From Fervidobacterium changbaicum (GTDB lineage: Bacteria > Thermotogota > Thermotogae > Thermotogales > Fervidobacteriaceae), in contig NZ_CP026721.1 of assembly GCF_004117075.1 (NCBI RefSeq), positions 620,001-684,000 on the forward strand: a DNA stretch of 64,000 nt, read 5' to 3'. This document shows, piece after piece, positions 1 to 8,728 of this stretch. The notes below the pieces were generated by a model. It was not told the origin of the DNA. It saw only the letters and a list, made by a program, of their open reading frames with translations, and searched no databases. Made by a program: the position numbers and the translations under genes. The stretch's first letter is position 1. Every line of letters starts with the position of its first letter.

Positions 1-350
1 ACCACGTCTAATCTCATGCCTGGTTTATAGAACGCAGGTATGTCAGCAACAACCATAACAAGAGCAACGTTGCGTGACTTCAAATCGTTTGGATTGACTG
101 AAACACCGAAATTCTTCAACATATTCGCCAAAAGTGAGGAGTTCAGATTTCCGCTGTCACCGGTGCCATTCAAACCAACAACCAGCCCGATTCCAAACAA
201 CTGGTTGTCCCTTGCACCACGGAACTTTGCAAAATCTTTGATTCTTACATTTGCTGAGAATAGGTTCGATGAAATCAGCAAGGCAATTAAGAAAAATAAC
301 AGACCCGCTGAAATCTTTGATTCATTTGCTCTCCTTAGCACATTCCTCAT
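1..350 (-). CDS. flgI: Flagellar P-ring protein FlgI (N-terminal part, cut by window edge)
   Basis: FlgI forms the periplasmic (P) ring around the flagellar rod. Reading the minus strand from ATG at 350 gives a hydrophobic signal peptide (residues about 13-31), then the family hallmark RIKDFAKFRGARDNQLFGIG followed by LVVGLNGTGDSG, typical of the mature FlgI N-terminus. About 116 residues are present; the rest lies beyond position 1. The SD GGAGG sits 8 nt upstream of the ATG, which supports this start over nearby codons. It follows flgH by 29 nt and flgA lies upstream, so it is the third gene of a flgA-flgH-flgI ring operon. Confidence 0.93.
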   Translation of the reverse strand, partial: MRNVLRRANESKISAGLLFFLIALLISSNLFSANVRIKDFAKFRGARDNQLFGIGLVVGLNGTGDSGNLNSSLLANMLKNFGVSVNPNDLKSRNVALVMVVADIPAFYKPGMRLDV

Positions 351-379
351 ACTCCATGCCTCCAGAAATTTACGTTTAT

Positions 380-1003
380 TTAGAATTTAAACAAGTTCGC
401 AATTGCCGAAAGCAGAAGACCCAGCCAAGAACTTTCTTGTGGGTCGTCTTGGAAGACGATCTTCCCGTTTTCCCATATTTGCGCGTTGATAAGGTCCGTT
501 GAATTGACGATATTTCCTGGTTTTATCGCATCTGGATGAACCCATCCTGTGATAATAATCTCCCTGAGATCGTTCCCTACTTTAATTTGCTTGCGCCCCT
601 CAAGGAAGAGTTTGCCTTGCTGATCCACTTCCTTCACAACTGCCGTAAGTTCAAGCACTGCATTAGCCTGACTCTTATTGTCCCGCTTATCTGTTGAAGA
701 GCCACTTGATGGAAGGTACTTACTCAAATCGAGCCCCACCAACTTTGTGCCTGTGTTTATAGCGTTGATGAATGCGTTAGTCAGTGTATTAACTTGCGAG
801 GAAGTTGAAATCCTTGGGGACTCGTAAACAACTACGGTGACATAATCTCCGACCCTTGAAGGCTTGTATGTACCAAGAATATTCTTAAATTGCGGATTTG
901 TAGAAGATGTGTAAAGTGAAGTGGCGAATGTCAAAGAAGAAATACTAACAAATAGTAGCACCGATGCGATACTGAGATTTAACAAAGTTCTTTTCATCTC
1001 CAT
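380..1003 (-). CDS. flgH: Flagellar L-ring protein FlgH
   Basis: FlgH builds the outer-membrane L ring of the flagellar basal body. The 207-residue product has an N-terminal signal sequence (about residues 5-28), then the FlgH core: GDYVTVVVYESPRIS (entry into the conserved VTVxVxE block), an ELTAVVKEVDQQGKLFLEGR strand pair and the signature IITGWVHPDAIKPGNIVNST near the C-terminus. No lipobox cysteine is visible at the signal peptide end, unlike proteobacterial FlgH lipoproteins. Start ATG 1003 is preceded by GGAGGTGGAG. It lies between flgA (3 nt upstream) and flgI (29 nt downstream), consistent with co-translation of the ring genes. Confidence 0.92.
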   Translation of the reverse strand: MEMKRTLLNLSIASVLLFVSISSLTFATSLYTSSTNPQFKNILGTYKPSRVGDYVTVVVYESPRISTSSQVNTLTNAFINAINTGTKLVGLDLSKYLPSSGSSTDKRDNKSQANAVLELTAVVKEVDQQGKLFLEGRKQIKVGNDLREIIITGWVHPDAIKPGNIVNSTDLINAQIWENGKIVFQDDPQESSWLGLLLSAIANLFKF

Positions 1004-1006
1004 ATC

Positions 1007-1969
1007 TTACTCCACCTCCAGAACGATAACTGTCCCATTTTCTTGCACTGTTCCTTTTACAATGCTGCCATTATCTATGTTTTTAATACTTATGACACTT
1101 CCCACGTATCCATGTTCTAACGCCTGTGCAAGTATCGAAACAGTAACACCCCCCACACGACTGTATGCCTTTACAAACTGACCTTTGATGACAATAGGTA
1201 CATCCTTTGTGTTTCTCATATCAATAATCTCACCTTTTGAAAAGACCTTATCAGCAAGTAATGGGAGGTCATCTTCGAAAACGGGAACTTTGTTGAGTGC
1301 TAAAACATTGTACTCTACGTATTCTACGTCCTTAATACCAATTATCTCTCCCTTCTCTATCTTTCTACTCGCAACTGCGATATTCCTTAACAGAATCGCT
1401 TCATATTGGAACAAAAGATAACCAACGATTCTACCTGCCTTCCTTAACGTAACTTTTACGAAGGGAGATGATTTGTTAGCTATCTGTACCGATACGGAAT
1501 AACTGTCATGATCGAGCAATTGTCCAACCTGGCTTTTTAACTTGAACTCGGTTCCTTGTGGGTACCGTCCTTTGAGCTCTTCCAATATAATCTCTCTCAA
1601 CTTTTCATTTGTCAAAGTCTGGTGCTCAGAGCCCTTTGTTGTGCTTTCTACAGGTTTGGCTTCTATAACGACAGGGACATCGTCTATCCGTGCTTGAACA
1701 TCCCCAATTCTCCTTTTAACCAAATTAAGCAGGTATTTCTTATTAAGTGAAAGAGAACTGTTGACAGGAACGTATGCAACGATGATTTTCTCCAGCACTT
1801 CAATGGGAACATCTGTTTCGGATGCCTCCACGAGTTCAAGCATAGTGACAGGCCCACCGGAGGTGGTTAATGAAGATTTGAAAACAACACTGTATGAAAA
1901 TAGCATTGAAGCATAAACAACGGCTACAAATATCAACAAGCTCAGCCGAAGATTATTTGTAAAAGCCAT
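1007..1969 (-). CDS. flgA: Flagellar P-ring assembly chaperone FlgA
   Basis: FlgA is the periplasmic chaperone that helps FlgI assemble into the P ring. The 320-residue product has an N-terminal membrane/signal segment (residues about 8-28). Its C-terminal half contains an SAF-type domain: AVASRKIEKGEIIGIKDVEY, then LADKVFSKGEIIDMRNTKDV and a final beta region GGVTVSILAQALEHGYVGSV ending VQENGTVIVLEVE. That order is the standard FlgA/CpaB arrangement. The middle (residues about 60-150) is not conserved. It is first in the flgA-flgH-flgI cluster; a TATAAT box on the minus strand at 2021-2026 could be its promoter, though no good -35 was found. Confidence 0.88.
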   Translation of the reverse strand: MAFTNNLRLSLLIFVAVVYASMLFSYSVVFKSSLTTSGGPVTMLELVEASETDVPIEVLEKIIVAYVPVNSSLSLNKKYLLNLVKRRIGDVQARIDDVPVVIEAKPVESTTKGSEHQTLTNEKLREIILEELKGRYPQGTEFKLKSQVGQLLDHDSYSVSVQIANKSSPFVKVTLRKAGRIVGYLLFQYEAILLRNIAVASRKIEKGEIIGIKDVEYVEYNVLALNKVPVFEDDLPLLADKVFSKGEIIDMRNTKDVPIVIKGQFVKAYSRVGGVTVSILAQALEHGYVGSVISIKNIDNGSIVKGTVQENGTVIVLEVE

Positions 1970-2020
1970 AAACTTACATCACCTTTCCGCGCTGCTGTCT
2001 TATTTGTCTGTCCACAGTTC

Positions 2021-2026
2021 ATTATA
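2021..2026 (-). promoter_or_regulatory. Possible -10 box upstream of flgA
   Basis: The minus strand reads TATAAT here, about 50 nt upstream of the flgA start. No convincing -35 hexamer lies 16-18 nt further upstream, so this is only a candidate. The rest of the 295-nt stretch from 1970 to 2264 holds the gyrB terminator and nothing else recognised. Confidence 0.35.
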
Positions 2027-2220
2027 CTATACGAATAATTTGATCTCCTTGTTAGCGATTTTTGCATGAGTTGAAAGTCAAATAGTAGAAATCTTTTTTA
2101 CAGGTGTATAAATCTCTATCGAGATTTTATATGAAAAGTTGCGGTAGGTTGCATTAAACTAAAGAACATGTGATACGCGTGCACACTCATACATGTAGTC
2201 TATGGTTGACAGAAAAGCAA

Positions 2221-2248
2221 AAAAGCGCACCTGCGGGTGCGCTTTTTC
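2221..2248 (-). terminator. Rho-independent terminator after gyrB
   Basis: A perfect 12-bp inverted repeat AAAAAGCGCACC / GGTGCGCTTTTT with a 4-nt loop. It lies 17 nt past the gyrB stop and is flanked by A/T runs that give a U tract on the minus strand. It ends the long operon that starts near 8903. Being symmetric, it could also stop plus-strand transcripts. Confidence 0.9.
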
Positions 2249-2264
2249 AACAAATTCCGCATTT

Positions 2265-4199
2265 TCACACATCCAAATCAACTAAGCTGAGTTGTCTTGC
2301 ATGTCGCATTATGTAACCTCTTCGTTCTTCTGGGTCTTTTCCCATCAAGATCTCAAAGAGGTTGTCCGCTTCTTCGGCGTCTTCTATCGTTATTTTGATT
2401 ATCTTCCTTGTTACTGGGTTCATCGTCGTTTCCCAAAGTTGTTCTGGGTTCATTTCGCCAAGACCTTTGTACCTTTGGATTTCGTAACGTTTACCATTTA
2501 TGCCTGCAAGCCTTTCTTTTAGTTCTTCATCTGAATACAGGTATACGGGCTTTTCACCACTGACGGTGAGCTTGTAAAGTGGTGGCATAGCTACGTATAT
2601 TCGTCCATTTTCAAGTAATGGACGCATGTACCTGTAAAAGAGAGCTAAAAGCAACGTTCTTATGTGCGCACCGTCAACGTCCGCATCGGTCATTATTATG
2701 ATTTTTCCATACCTAAGTTTCGACTCATCGAAATTGTCCCCTGTTCCAGTCCCTATGGCAGTTATTATGTCCCTAATCTGCTCATTTTTGAGTAATTTGA
2801 GTTCGTTGCTTTTTTCAACGTTAAGTATCTTTCCTCTAAGTGGCAAAATGGCTTGGAAGTTTCTATCTCTTGCTTGTTTTGCACTCCCACCTGCAGAATC
2901 ACCCTCAACGATGAAGAGTTCGGATTCCTCTAAGTTCTTGGTAATGCAATCCGCGAGTTTTCCAGGAAGTGTTGAGGCACCAAGACTGCTCTTTCGTTTC
3001 ACAGCTTCTCTTGCGCGTTTCGCTGCTTCTCTTGCTTCCCTTGTCTGCTGAGCTTTTTGAATTATAACTTTCAGTACAGATTCGTTGACCTCAAAGTAGT
3101 CCGTCAGTTTGTCTCTGACAACTTTAGCAACGGCGTCCTGGACTTCTTCGTTACCGAGCTTGGATTTTGTCTGTCCTTCGAATTGTGGTGTTCCCATCAT
3201 GAGCACGGATATAACAGCCGTCATTCCCTCACGCAAATCTTCGCCTCTGAATGGTTCACCTTTTATTAAGTTCTTCTTCTTCCCAAGTTCGTTTACAACC
3301 CTCGTAAAAGCTGTTTTGAAGCCAGTGACATGAGTTCCACCGTCAACAGTCTTTATGTTGTTCACAAACGAAATGATTTCTTCAATGTCATTATCCGTGT
3401 ACTGAAATGCTACTTGAACTTGAACGTCTTGTACTCCTCCTTCTATATAAACTATATCGTGGAGAGTCTTTTCACCTCTGTTCAGGTAGGATACGAATTC
3501 TTTCAAACCTCCGGAGTAGTGGAGTGTTCTCTGGATATTGTTCCTCTCGTCTATAAATTCTATTGTCACATTCGGATTCAGAAATGCTAAGTCTCTCAAC
3601 CTTGTTAGTATCGTGTCAGAATCGAATTCAACGGTTGTGAATATGGTCTTATCGGGCTTGAATCGAACTATTGTTCCGCGATTTGTGGTCTCACCTACAA
3701 CTTCCACTTCCGTAACTTTTACTCCACGAGAATAGCGCTGCCTGTAAATTTTACCGTCCCTATGAACCTCAACTTCCATCCACTCCGAAAGTGCGTTCAC
3801 AACAGAAGCACCAACACCGTGCAAACCACCACTAACTTTGTAGCTTTCTTTTGAGAACTTACCACCAGCATGGAGTGTTGTCATCACAACTTCAAGGGCA
3901 CTTGTCCCCGTTTCCGGGTGTATATCGACTGGTATTCCTCGACCATTGTCTTCAACCTCAACTGACCCATCTGCTTTAATCCTTACGGTAATCCTATCAC
4001 AATAACCTTGGATAGCCTCGTCTATGCTGTTATCAACGATTTCATATACGAGGTGATGTAATCCCGTCTTACCCGTCGAACCAATGTACATACCTGGCCT
4101 TTCTCGAACAGGTTCCAGACCTTTCAAAACCTTTATGTTCTGAGCAGTGTATTGATTTGTTATTCCGTTCTCTTTCTCTTTATTCACTACGTTGTCCAC
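2265..4199 (-). CDS. gyrB: DNA gyrase subunit B
   Basis: GyrB is the ATPase subunit of gyrase (type IIA topoisomerase). The product is about 644 residues, normal for the short bacterial form. Landmarks in order: GLEPVRERPGMYIGS and EIVDNSIDEA (GHKL ATPase), VEDNGRGIPVDIH (ATP lid region), GGLHGVGASVVNALS, then the TOPRIM signatures FIVEGDSAGG and IIMTDADVDGAHIRTLL, and the C-terminal RYKGLGEMNPEQLWETTMNP. The start is placed at GTG 4199, 7 nt after GGAGGT; the longer in-frame GTG at 4208 lies inside that SD. It is the last gene of the operon, followed by the terminator at 2221-2248. Confidence 0.97.
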   Translation of the reverse strand: MDNVVNKEKENGITNQYTAQNIKVLKGLEPVRERPGMYIGSTGKTGLHHLVYEIVDNSIDEAIQGYCDRITVRIKADGSVEVEDNGRGIPVDIHPETGTSALEVVMTTLHAGGKFSKESYKVSGGLHGVGASVVNALSEWMEVEVHRDGKIYRQRYSRGVKVTEVEVVGETTNRGTIVRFKPDKTIFTTVEFDSDTILTRLRDLAFLNPNVTIEFIDERNNIQRTLHYSGGLKEFVSYLNRGEKTLHDIVYIEGGVQDVQVQVAFQYTDNDIEEIISFVNNIKTVDGGTHVTGFKTAFTRVVNELGKKKNLIKGEPFRGEDLREGMTAVISVLMMGTPQFEGQTKSKLGNEEVQDAVAKVVRDKLTDYFEVNESVLKVIIQKAQQTREAREAAKRAREAVKRKSSLGASTLPGKLADCITKNLEESELFIVEGDSAGGSAKQARDRNFQAILPLRGKILNVEKSNELKLLKNEQIRDIITAIGTGTGDNFDESKLRYGKIIIMTDADVDGAHIRTLLLALFYRYMRPLLENGRIYVAMPPLYKLTVSGEKPVYLYSDEELKERLAGINGKRYEIQRYKGLGEMNPEQLWETTMNPVTRKIIKITIEDAEEADNLFEILMGKDPEERRGYIMRHARQLSLVDLDV

Positions 4200-4235
4200 A
4201 AACCACACCTCCGATTTGCTTTTCTTACGCTCTTG

Positions 4236-4526
4236 CTATCTCTTTCGCTCAACTTCAATTTTTATGTCTGAAAATGTTATGCCTAAGTATTGTTCGATTT
4301 TCTTCTTAATTTGTCGCTTCATCTTCTTGAGTTCGTTGCTCCATATTATATCGTCACATGTTATAGTTACTATACCTGATTCAAAGCTTTTGAAAGTGCA
4401 GTGCTTTGAAACCGCACTTCCAAGTATTTGAACCGTTTCATCCTGCAGTGAAGACAGGACAAGCAGCTTCCTGAAGAATTCGTTGCTTTTTGCCAAGTCT
4501 TCAAATGCTTTTTTCAGAGTAAACAT
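4236..4526 (-). CDS. DUF721 / DciA-like protein
   Basis: A 96-residue protein of the DUF721 family, which includes DciA, the loader of replicative helicase in bacteria lacking DnaC. Seen: an N-terminal helical segment, the core SKHCTFKSFESGIVTITCDD (KH-like beta strands) and WSNELKKMKRQIKKKIEQYL, then a basic tail. The start ATG 4526 has GAGGAG 8 nt upstream and overlaps the upstream aminotransferase end by 13 nt. It stands just before gyrB; a DUF721 gene beside gyrase or recF genes is common in bacteria, which supports a DNA-replication role. Function by family only. Confidence 0.75.
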   Translation of the reverse strand: MFTLKKAFEDLAKSNEFFRKLLVLSSLQDETVQILGSAVSKHCTFKSFESGIVTITCDDIIWSNELKKMKRQIKKKIEQYLGITFSDIKIEVERKR

Positions 4527-5284
4527 TTTATATACTCCTCGAATTCTTTGGCGAGTTTTTCAGAAAGGCTTGTACTGATGGTTTTAAGAGTACCCACTTG
4601 ATGAACAGGGACAATACCTCTGCTTGTATGTGTTAGAAATACCTCATCTGCGTAGAACACTTCGCAAGGTTCTACAAACCTCTCTTCAACGGTGTAACCT
4701 TTCTCTTTTAAAAATCTTATCACGTACATTCGTGTGATACCGTCCAATATGCCTGAATCCAGAGATGGTGTTACGAATCTGCCGCCTTTTAAAAGAAATA
4801 CATTACTGAAAGTTCCTTCGCACAATTGACCTTTGCTTCCCAATAAAAGCACATCGTAATTGTCGCCCTTTGTGAGTCTTGCGAGGTATATGTCAGGTCT
4901 TCCAAGAGACTTTAAGTCAGGCGGAATGCTACTTGGACCTGCTCGTCGTACGTTAGTGAAATCTATCTTAACATAATCAACGGTAAAATTTTCGGTAGAC
5001 TCTTGGAAAACATAGCTGAGTAGCCTACCATCGTACACATACACTACTCTGATTCGCTCTGAAAGGTTATCGTAGATGAGCTTTTCAAACTCTTCGTAAG
5101 TTGGCGGGTTTATCTTAAGGTATCCAAGTGACTTGCAGAGCCTACGGTAGTGCTCTTCTATCGCAAATGGTTTTCCGTTGTAAGTTCTGAGAGTTTCGTA
5201 AACAGCTATTCCCTTGGTCAAAGCATCTATGATCTCATTCGTTTGATGCCTGCTTTTGAACAACTTTCGACACCACACCTTCAT
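4514..5284 (-). CDS. Class IV PLP aminotransferase / aminodeoxychorismate-lyase-like protein
   Basis: Fold-type IV PLP enzyme, 256 residues, of the branched-chain aminotransferase / 4-amino-4-deoxychorismate lyase group; the substrate cannot be told from sequence. Landmarks: VYETLRTYNGKPFAIEEHY near the N-terminus, GQLCEGTFSNVFLLKGGRFV, PSLDSGILDGITRMYVIRFL and ADEVFLTHTSRGIVPV. The usual long first strand (a VNG-type motif) is replaced by a short MKVWCRKLFKSR opening. I recall the Thermotoga maritima homologue opening in a similar way, which supports the long start at 5284 despite a 50-nt overlap with mtaB. It lies mid-operon between mtaB and the DUF721 gene. Confidence 0.82.
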   Translation of the reverse strand: MKVWCRKLFKSRHQTNEIIDALTKGIAVYETLRTYNGKPFAIEEHYRRLCKSLGYLKINPPTYEEFEKLIYDNLSERIRVVYVYDGRLLSYVFQESTENFTVDYVKIDFTNVRRAGPSSIPPDLKSLGRPDIYLARLTKGDNYDVLLLGSKGQLCEGTFSNVFLLKGGRFVTPSLDSGILDGITRMYVIRFLKEKGYTVEERFVEPCEVFYADEVFLTHTSRGIVPVHQVGTLKTISTSLSEKLAKEFEEYIKCLL

Positions 5285-6533
5285 TCGTGACTGAACATAT
5301 CTTCACTTTTGAAAATTCTCCGATAATGCCCGTATTGATTTCGTGGAAGAGGTAATATTCATCGTATCCGTAAGCAATTCCGTTCTGCACGCCTTCGACC
5401 AGTACAACCGTTGTTTTACCAACAAGCTGTTTTCTGTACTCGTTGGCAACGTTATCGGCATGCTTTATAAGTATCTCAGCGCGATCTTTTTTCACATTCC
5501 CAGGTACTTGGTTTTCAAAACGTGCTGCAGGTGTATTCGGTCGTTGAGAATATCTAAAAGTATGGACTTTACTGAATTGGATAGTTCTAACAAAATCTAA
5601 CGTTTCTTTGAATTCTTCTTCCGTTTCACCAGGGAAACCGACCATGATGTCCGTAGTTATGGAAAAGAACGGATCGATCTGCCTAAGTTTGTTAACTCGC
5701 TCTATGAAATACTCGGCGCTGTAGTTTCTCCCCATCCTTCTCAGCACACTCGTGCTTCCGCTTTGAGCGGGTATGTGCAAGTGGTTGCAAATTCGCTCTT
5801 CTTGTGTAATAACCTTTATCAGTTCGTCGGTCAAGTCCTCGGGATTTATTGAGCTCAACCTTATTCTGAAATCACCTTCGATACTTGCAATCTTCTGCAG
5901 CAGTTCCGCAAGGTTAACCCCCAAGTCCACACCATACTTTCCCAAATTCAAGCCAGTTATCACTATCTCTTTATGCCTTTTACTGACGAGCTTTTCGATT
6001 TCTTTGACCACCACTTCTATTGGCTTACTTCTTATTCTGGTACCTCTCAACGAACGAATCACGCAGTAAGTACATCCGTTATTACATCCATCTTCAACTT
6101 TTACAAACGCTCTGGAACGCTCGGTCACAGAGTTTTCGACGATTTCGAATGATATATCGTCTTCTTCCCAATACCGAGAGTTGAAATATCCACCAACTTC
6201 GTTTATGAAATTCAGTATGCGCTTTTTTTCAAGATTACCAAGTACTAAATCCACACCTAACGAACTGTACTCTTCGATAGCTCTTGGAACTTGGACATAG
6301 CATCCTGTAAGTATGATCTTCGCGTCTGGATTGAGTTTTCTCAAGTGTCTAACTGCCTGCCTTACCTTTCTTTCTGCCTCGCCAGTTACCGCACAGCTAT
6401 TGAGTATGTAAACCTCCGCACCTTGATCTTCACCGTAAAGTACCACATATCCAGCATTCTCAAGCATCTCTATTATCAGTTCACTTTCGTATTGATTCAT
6501 CTTACACCCGTGAGTAATCACCGAAACTCTCAT
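5235..6533 (-). CDS. mtaB: tRNA t6A37 methylthiotransferase MtaB
   Basis: MtaB converts t6A to ms2t6A at position 37 of tRNAs decoding ANN codons, using radical SAM chemistry. 432 residues, the family length. Domains: N-terminal UPF0004 cluster domain with cysteines in VITHGCKMNQYESE, ILNSCAVTGEAERK and LTGCYVQ; radical SAM domain with DGCNNGCTYCVIRSLRGTR (CxxxCxxC); C-terminal TRAM-like segment (LVGKTTVVLVEGVQNG). The ARGR/LRGTR context after the SAM cysteines matches MtaB rather than MiaB or RimO. It is in the operon after the CBS protein and overlaps the aminotransferase gene. Confidence 0.92.
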   Translation of the reverse strand: MRVSVITHGCKMNQYESELIIEMLENAGYVVLYGEDQGAEVYILNSCAVTGEAERKVRQAVRHLRKLNPDAKIILTGCYVQVPRAIEEYSSLGVDLVLGNLEKKRILNFINEVGGYFNSRYWEEDDISFEIVENSVTERSRAFVKVEDGCNNGCTYCVIRSLRGTRIRSKPIEVVVKEIEKLVSKRHKEIVITGLNLGKYGVDLGVNLAELLQKIASIEGDFRIRLSSINPEDLTDELIKVITQEERICNHLHIPAQSGSTSVLRRMGRNYSAEYFIERVNKLRQIDPFFSITTDIMVGFPGETEEEFKETLDFVRTIQFSKVHTFRYSQRPNTPAARFENQVPGNVKKDRAEILIKHADNVANEYRKQLVGKTTVVLVEGVQNGIAYGYDEYYLFHEINTGIIGEFSKVKICSVTNEGVVSKVVQKQASNE

Positions 6534-6569
6534 CCGCGTTTCACCACTCTCCTAAATTAACTCTAAACC

Positions 6570-7040
6570 TTACTTTATTTCTTCTACTGTATTGGCGTTT
6601 ATAGCACTTTGTAAAATCGCAACTCTTGTAACGTACCCCAGCAAAACATTGTTTTCATCAACAACAGGGACCATTTTAAAGCCTTTTCTCATTATCATAT
6701 CCGCAACGTAGAGCAACGTGTCATCTTGTTTCACTGTAAAAACAGGCTTTGTAGCGTATTTTCCTATAGGATTGTGTGCAATGCTCTTCAAATTCTTTAT
6801 GAATAAGTTTGTATCTGGTAGAAAAGCCGCAGTTTGAAGCAGGTTGAAGTAGCTTGGCAAACATGCTTTTATTATATCGTCTTCGCTAACAAATCCGACC
6901 ACTCTCAATTCTGAATCGACAACGCAGAGACCCGAAAGTCCAGTTTTGTGGAGTATATCAACTACGTCCTCAACGGTATCGTTCTCGAATACGAATGTTA
7001 AATCGTAGGTCATAAAGTCTTTAACCTTGAGATTTCGCAT
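6570..7040 (-). CDS. Two-CBS-domain protein
   Basis: A 156-residue stand-alone CBS pair. CBS1 is residues about 1-60 (KVKDFMTYDLTFVFENDTVE ... GLCVVDSELRVVGFVSEDDI). CBS2 is about 90-150 (ATKPVFTVKQDDTLLYVADM ... MVPVVDENNVLLGYVTR). CBS pairs usually bind adenine nucleotides and sense energy state; no partner domain is present here. The ATG lies 2 nt after the PfkB kinase stop with GGGTGGAG as SD, so the two are translationally coupled. The partner or target is unknown. Confidence 0.85.
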   Translation of the reverse strand: MRNLKVKDFMTYDLTFVFENDTVEDVVDILHKTGLSGLCVVDSELRVVGFVSEDDIIKACLPSYFNLLQTAAFLPDTNLFIKNLKSIAHNPIGKYATKPVFTVKQDDTLLYVADMIMRKGFKMVPVVDENNVLLGYVTRVAILQSAINANTVEEIK

Positions 7041-7042
7041 AC

Positions 7043-7996
7043 TTACTCCACCCTCTCAGTCGTTATATGACCTAAAAATTCTTCTATCTGTTCCACAGAT
7101 GGTGGCTCCTTACCTAAGTAGGATGTCTTTGCAACAGCAGCCGCATACCCGTACCTTGCCATGTCGATGCAACATTTATTCTTAAGATTTGCGTACACCA
7201 TTGCTGCAACGAATGTGTCACCGCTACCTAACAAGTAAGAATGGTCTATTTGAATTTTTGGGGAGAACTTCCAAACACCGTCTTCGTTCGCAACAAAGTC
7301 GTACACCGTTTTGTAAGACAGAATGGTGAGCTTCACTCCCTGTTTGACAAATTCTTTCGCCGCTTGTGTGTACTCTTGCTCCGTGTTCAGAATGTTTCCA
7401 AGCACTTTTTCACTTCTTCTCATGTCGTATTTTAAAACATCTGGATAAGCAATCTTTATAGATTCGGTTATAATTTCATCACGTGCCTCCCAAAAGACGG
7501 TTTTATTGTACTTCTTTGCTATTTGCGTCAATTCGCCGTATATGTTGTTTGGAACACCCTTCGGAACGCTTCCCGATATGACAACCACTTTTACTTTTTG
7601 AACAAGAACCTCGAATCGTTTGATGAACTTTTTGATGTCTTCCTCATTTACCCTTGGACCTTCTGAATTTATCTCGGTCAGTGTGTGGTTCACCGTATCT
7701 ACAATAGCTATATTTTCACGTGTCTCATCGTTTATCCGCAGAAAGCTCGTCGTTATCAGTGAACTTTTCTTTCTCAGCTCTGAAAGGAGCACGTTTCCAA
7801 CGTAGCCTCCGAGGAAACCCGTGACAACAGACTTCACACCGTAATTCGATAAGATAACGGCAACGTTTACTCCCTTTCCACCGGGACTCATCTTGTTCTT
7901 TTCATTAGGGACGATGTTCAACTTATCAATTTTGAAATTGTCGACCACAAACTCGCGGTCCAGAGCCGGGTTAAGACATACGGTCAAAACTTCCAT
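7043..7996 (-). CDS. PfkB-family kinase, 1-phosphofructokinase-like
   Basis: Ribokinase-fold sugar kinase of 317 residues, closest in motif pattern to 1-phosphofructokinase / tagatose-6-phosphate kinase. The N-terminus VLTVCLNPALDREFVVDNF and PGGKGVNVAVILSNYG are the FruK/LacC signature. The C-terminal catalytic motif is LLGSGDTFVAAMVYA, with Ser in place of the usual Ala of GAGD but the catalytic Asp kept. No PTS fructose genes flank it, so the substrate (fructose-1-P, tagatose-6-P or other) is open. It starts 3 nt after the degenerate ABC ATPase and is coupled to the CBS protein. Confidence 0.85.
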   Translation of the reverse strand: MEVLTVCLNPALDREFVVDNFKIDKLNIVPNEKNKMSPGGKGVNVAVILSNYGVKSVVTGFLGGYVGNVLLSELRKKSSLITTSFLRINDETRENIAIVDTVNHTLTEINSEGPRVNEEDIKKFIKRFEVLVQKVKVVVISGSVPKGVPNNIYGELTQIAKKYNKTVFWEARDEIITESIKIAYPDVLKYDMRRSEKVLGNILNTEQEYTQAAKEFVKQGVKLTILSYKTVYDFVANEDGVWKFSPKIQIDHSYLLGSGDTFVAAMVYANLKNKCCIDMARYGYAAAVAKTSYLGKEPPSVEQIEEFLGHITTERVE

Positions 7997-7999
7997 GGT

Positions 8000-8728
8000 T
8001 TATACCCCCAATACGTATTCTTTGGGATCACCGAAAAACTTCACCTGTCCGCTCTTCATGACGATAAGCACATCTCCCAAACCTATGAATCTCTTCAGTG
8101 TTCTTGTTGCCAGTATAACTACCTTGTATTCCGAAAGTTCTCTGAGCATTTTTGTAACTGACTCGACGTGCTCATCATCAAGATGGTCAAGCAAACAATC
8201 AAGCACGAGAACAGAAGACTGCCTCACCGTAGAAACAAAAAGTAAAAGTCCTATTTTCTCAAGAACGTACAACGAAGAAAGTGGTGTCTTTTCAAACTTA
8301 TAGAGTGCTTTCAACACACCGAAATTATCAAGTTCCGTGGCATGGTCTTCAATTTTGAATTTATAGTGCGAACCAAATACTAGCCTGACAAGGTCTTTGA
8401 ACGTCAAGTAATCGAGTGATTCGAGGAAATTGGTATCCAGGTAAGTAACGATCTGTCTTACTTCCTTCTCATCGATTTGGAAAAGGCTTGTGTCGTCAAG
8501 ATATACGTTTCCTGAGTACTCTATGTTTGGATAAACTTCACGATTAAGAAGTGCAAAACTTCTGAGAAAAGCAGATTTTCCAGAACCTCTCGGACCGTAT
8601 AAGACAGCAAACTGGCCTACGTTGAGAGATAGGTTCACGTTTTCGAACAATATACTTTCCTGAACTTTTGCACCGAAATTCTCACACCTCAAATGATTTA
8701 TTCTACTTTGTATCTTTCTTTTTCTCAT
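8000..8728 (-). CDS. Degenerate ABC-type ATPase (pseudo-ATPase)
   Basis: 242 residues with the shape of an ABC transporter ATP-binding subunit, somewhat PstB-like. The Walker A motif is intact (VLYGPRGSGKSAFLRSF). Every other catalytic motif has decayed: the Q-loop region reads VTYLDTNFLE, the LSGGQ signature is replaced by TPLSSLYVLEKIG, the Walker B reads VLVLDCLLDHLDD with Cys in place of the catalytic Glu, and the switch region ILATRTLKRF lacks His. It probably binds a nucleotide but should hydrolyse it poorly. No permease gene is nearby. It overlaps the small Lys-rich gene by 26 nt and is followed by the PfkB kinase. The role is unknown. Confidence 0.75.
   Translation of the reverse strand: MRKRKIQSRINHLRCENFGAKVQESILFENVNLSLNVGQFAVLYGPRGSGKSAFLRSFALLNREVYPNIEYSGNVYLDDTSLFQIDEKEVRQIVTYLDTNFLESLDYLTFKDLVRLVFGSHYKFKIEDHATELDNFGVLKALYKFEKTPLSSLYVLEKIGLLLFVSTVRQSSVLVLDCLLDHLDDEHVESVTKMLRELSEYKVVILATRTLKRFIGLGDVLIVMKSGQVKFFGDPKEYVLGV

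Noticed and set aside
2050-2215. Small gene in the flgA-gyrB gap
   Set aside because: No ORF with an SD and plausible composition was found there; only the terminator and a possible -10 box are supported.
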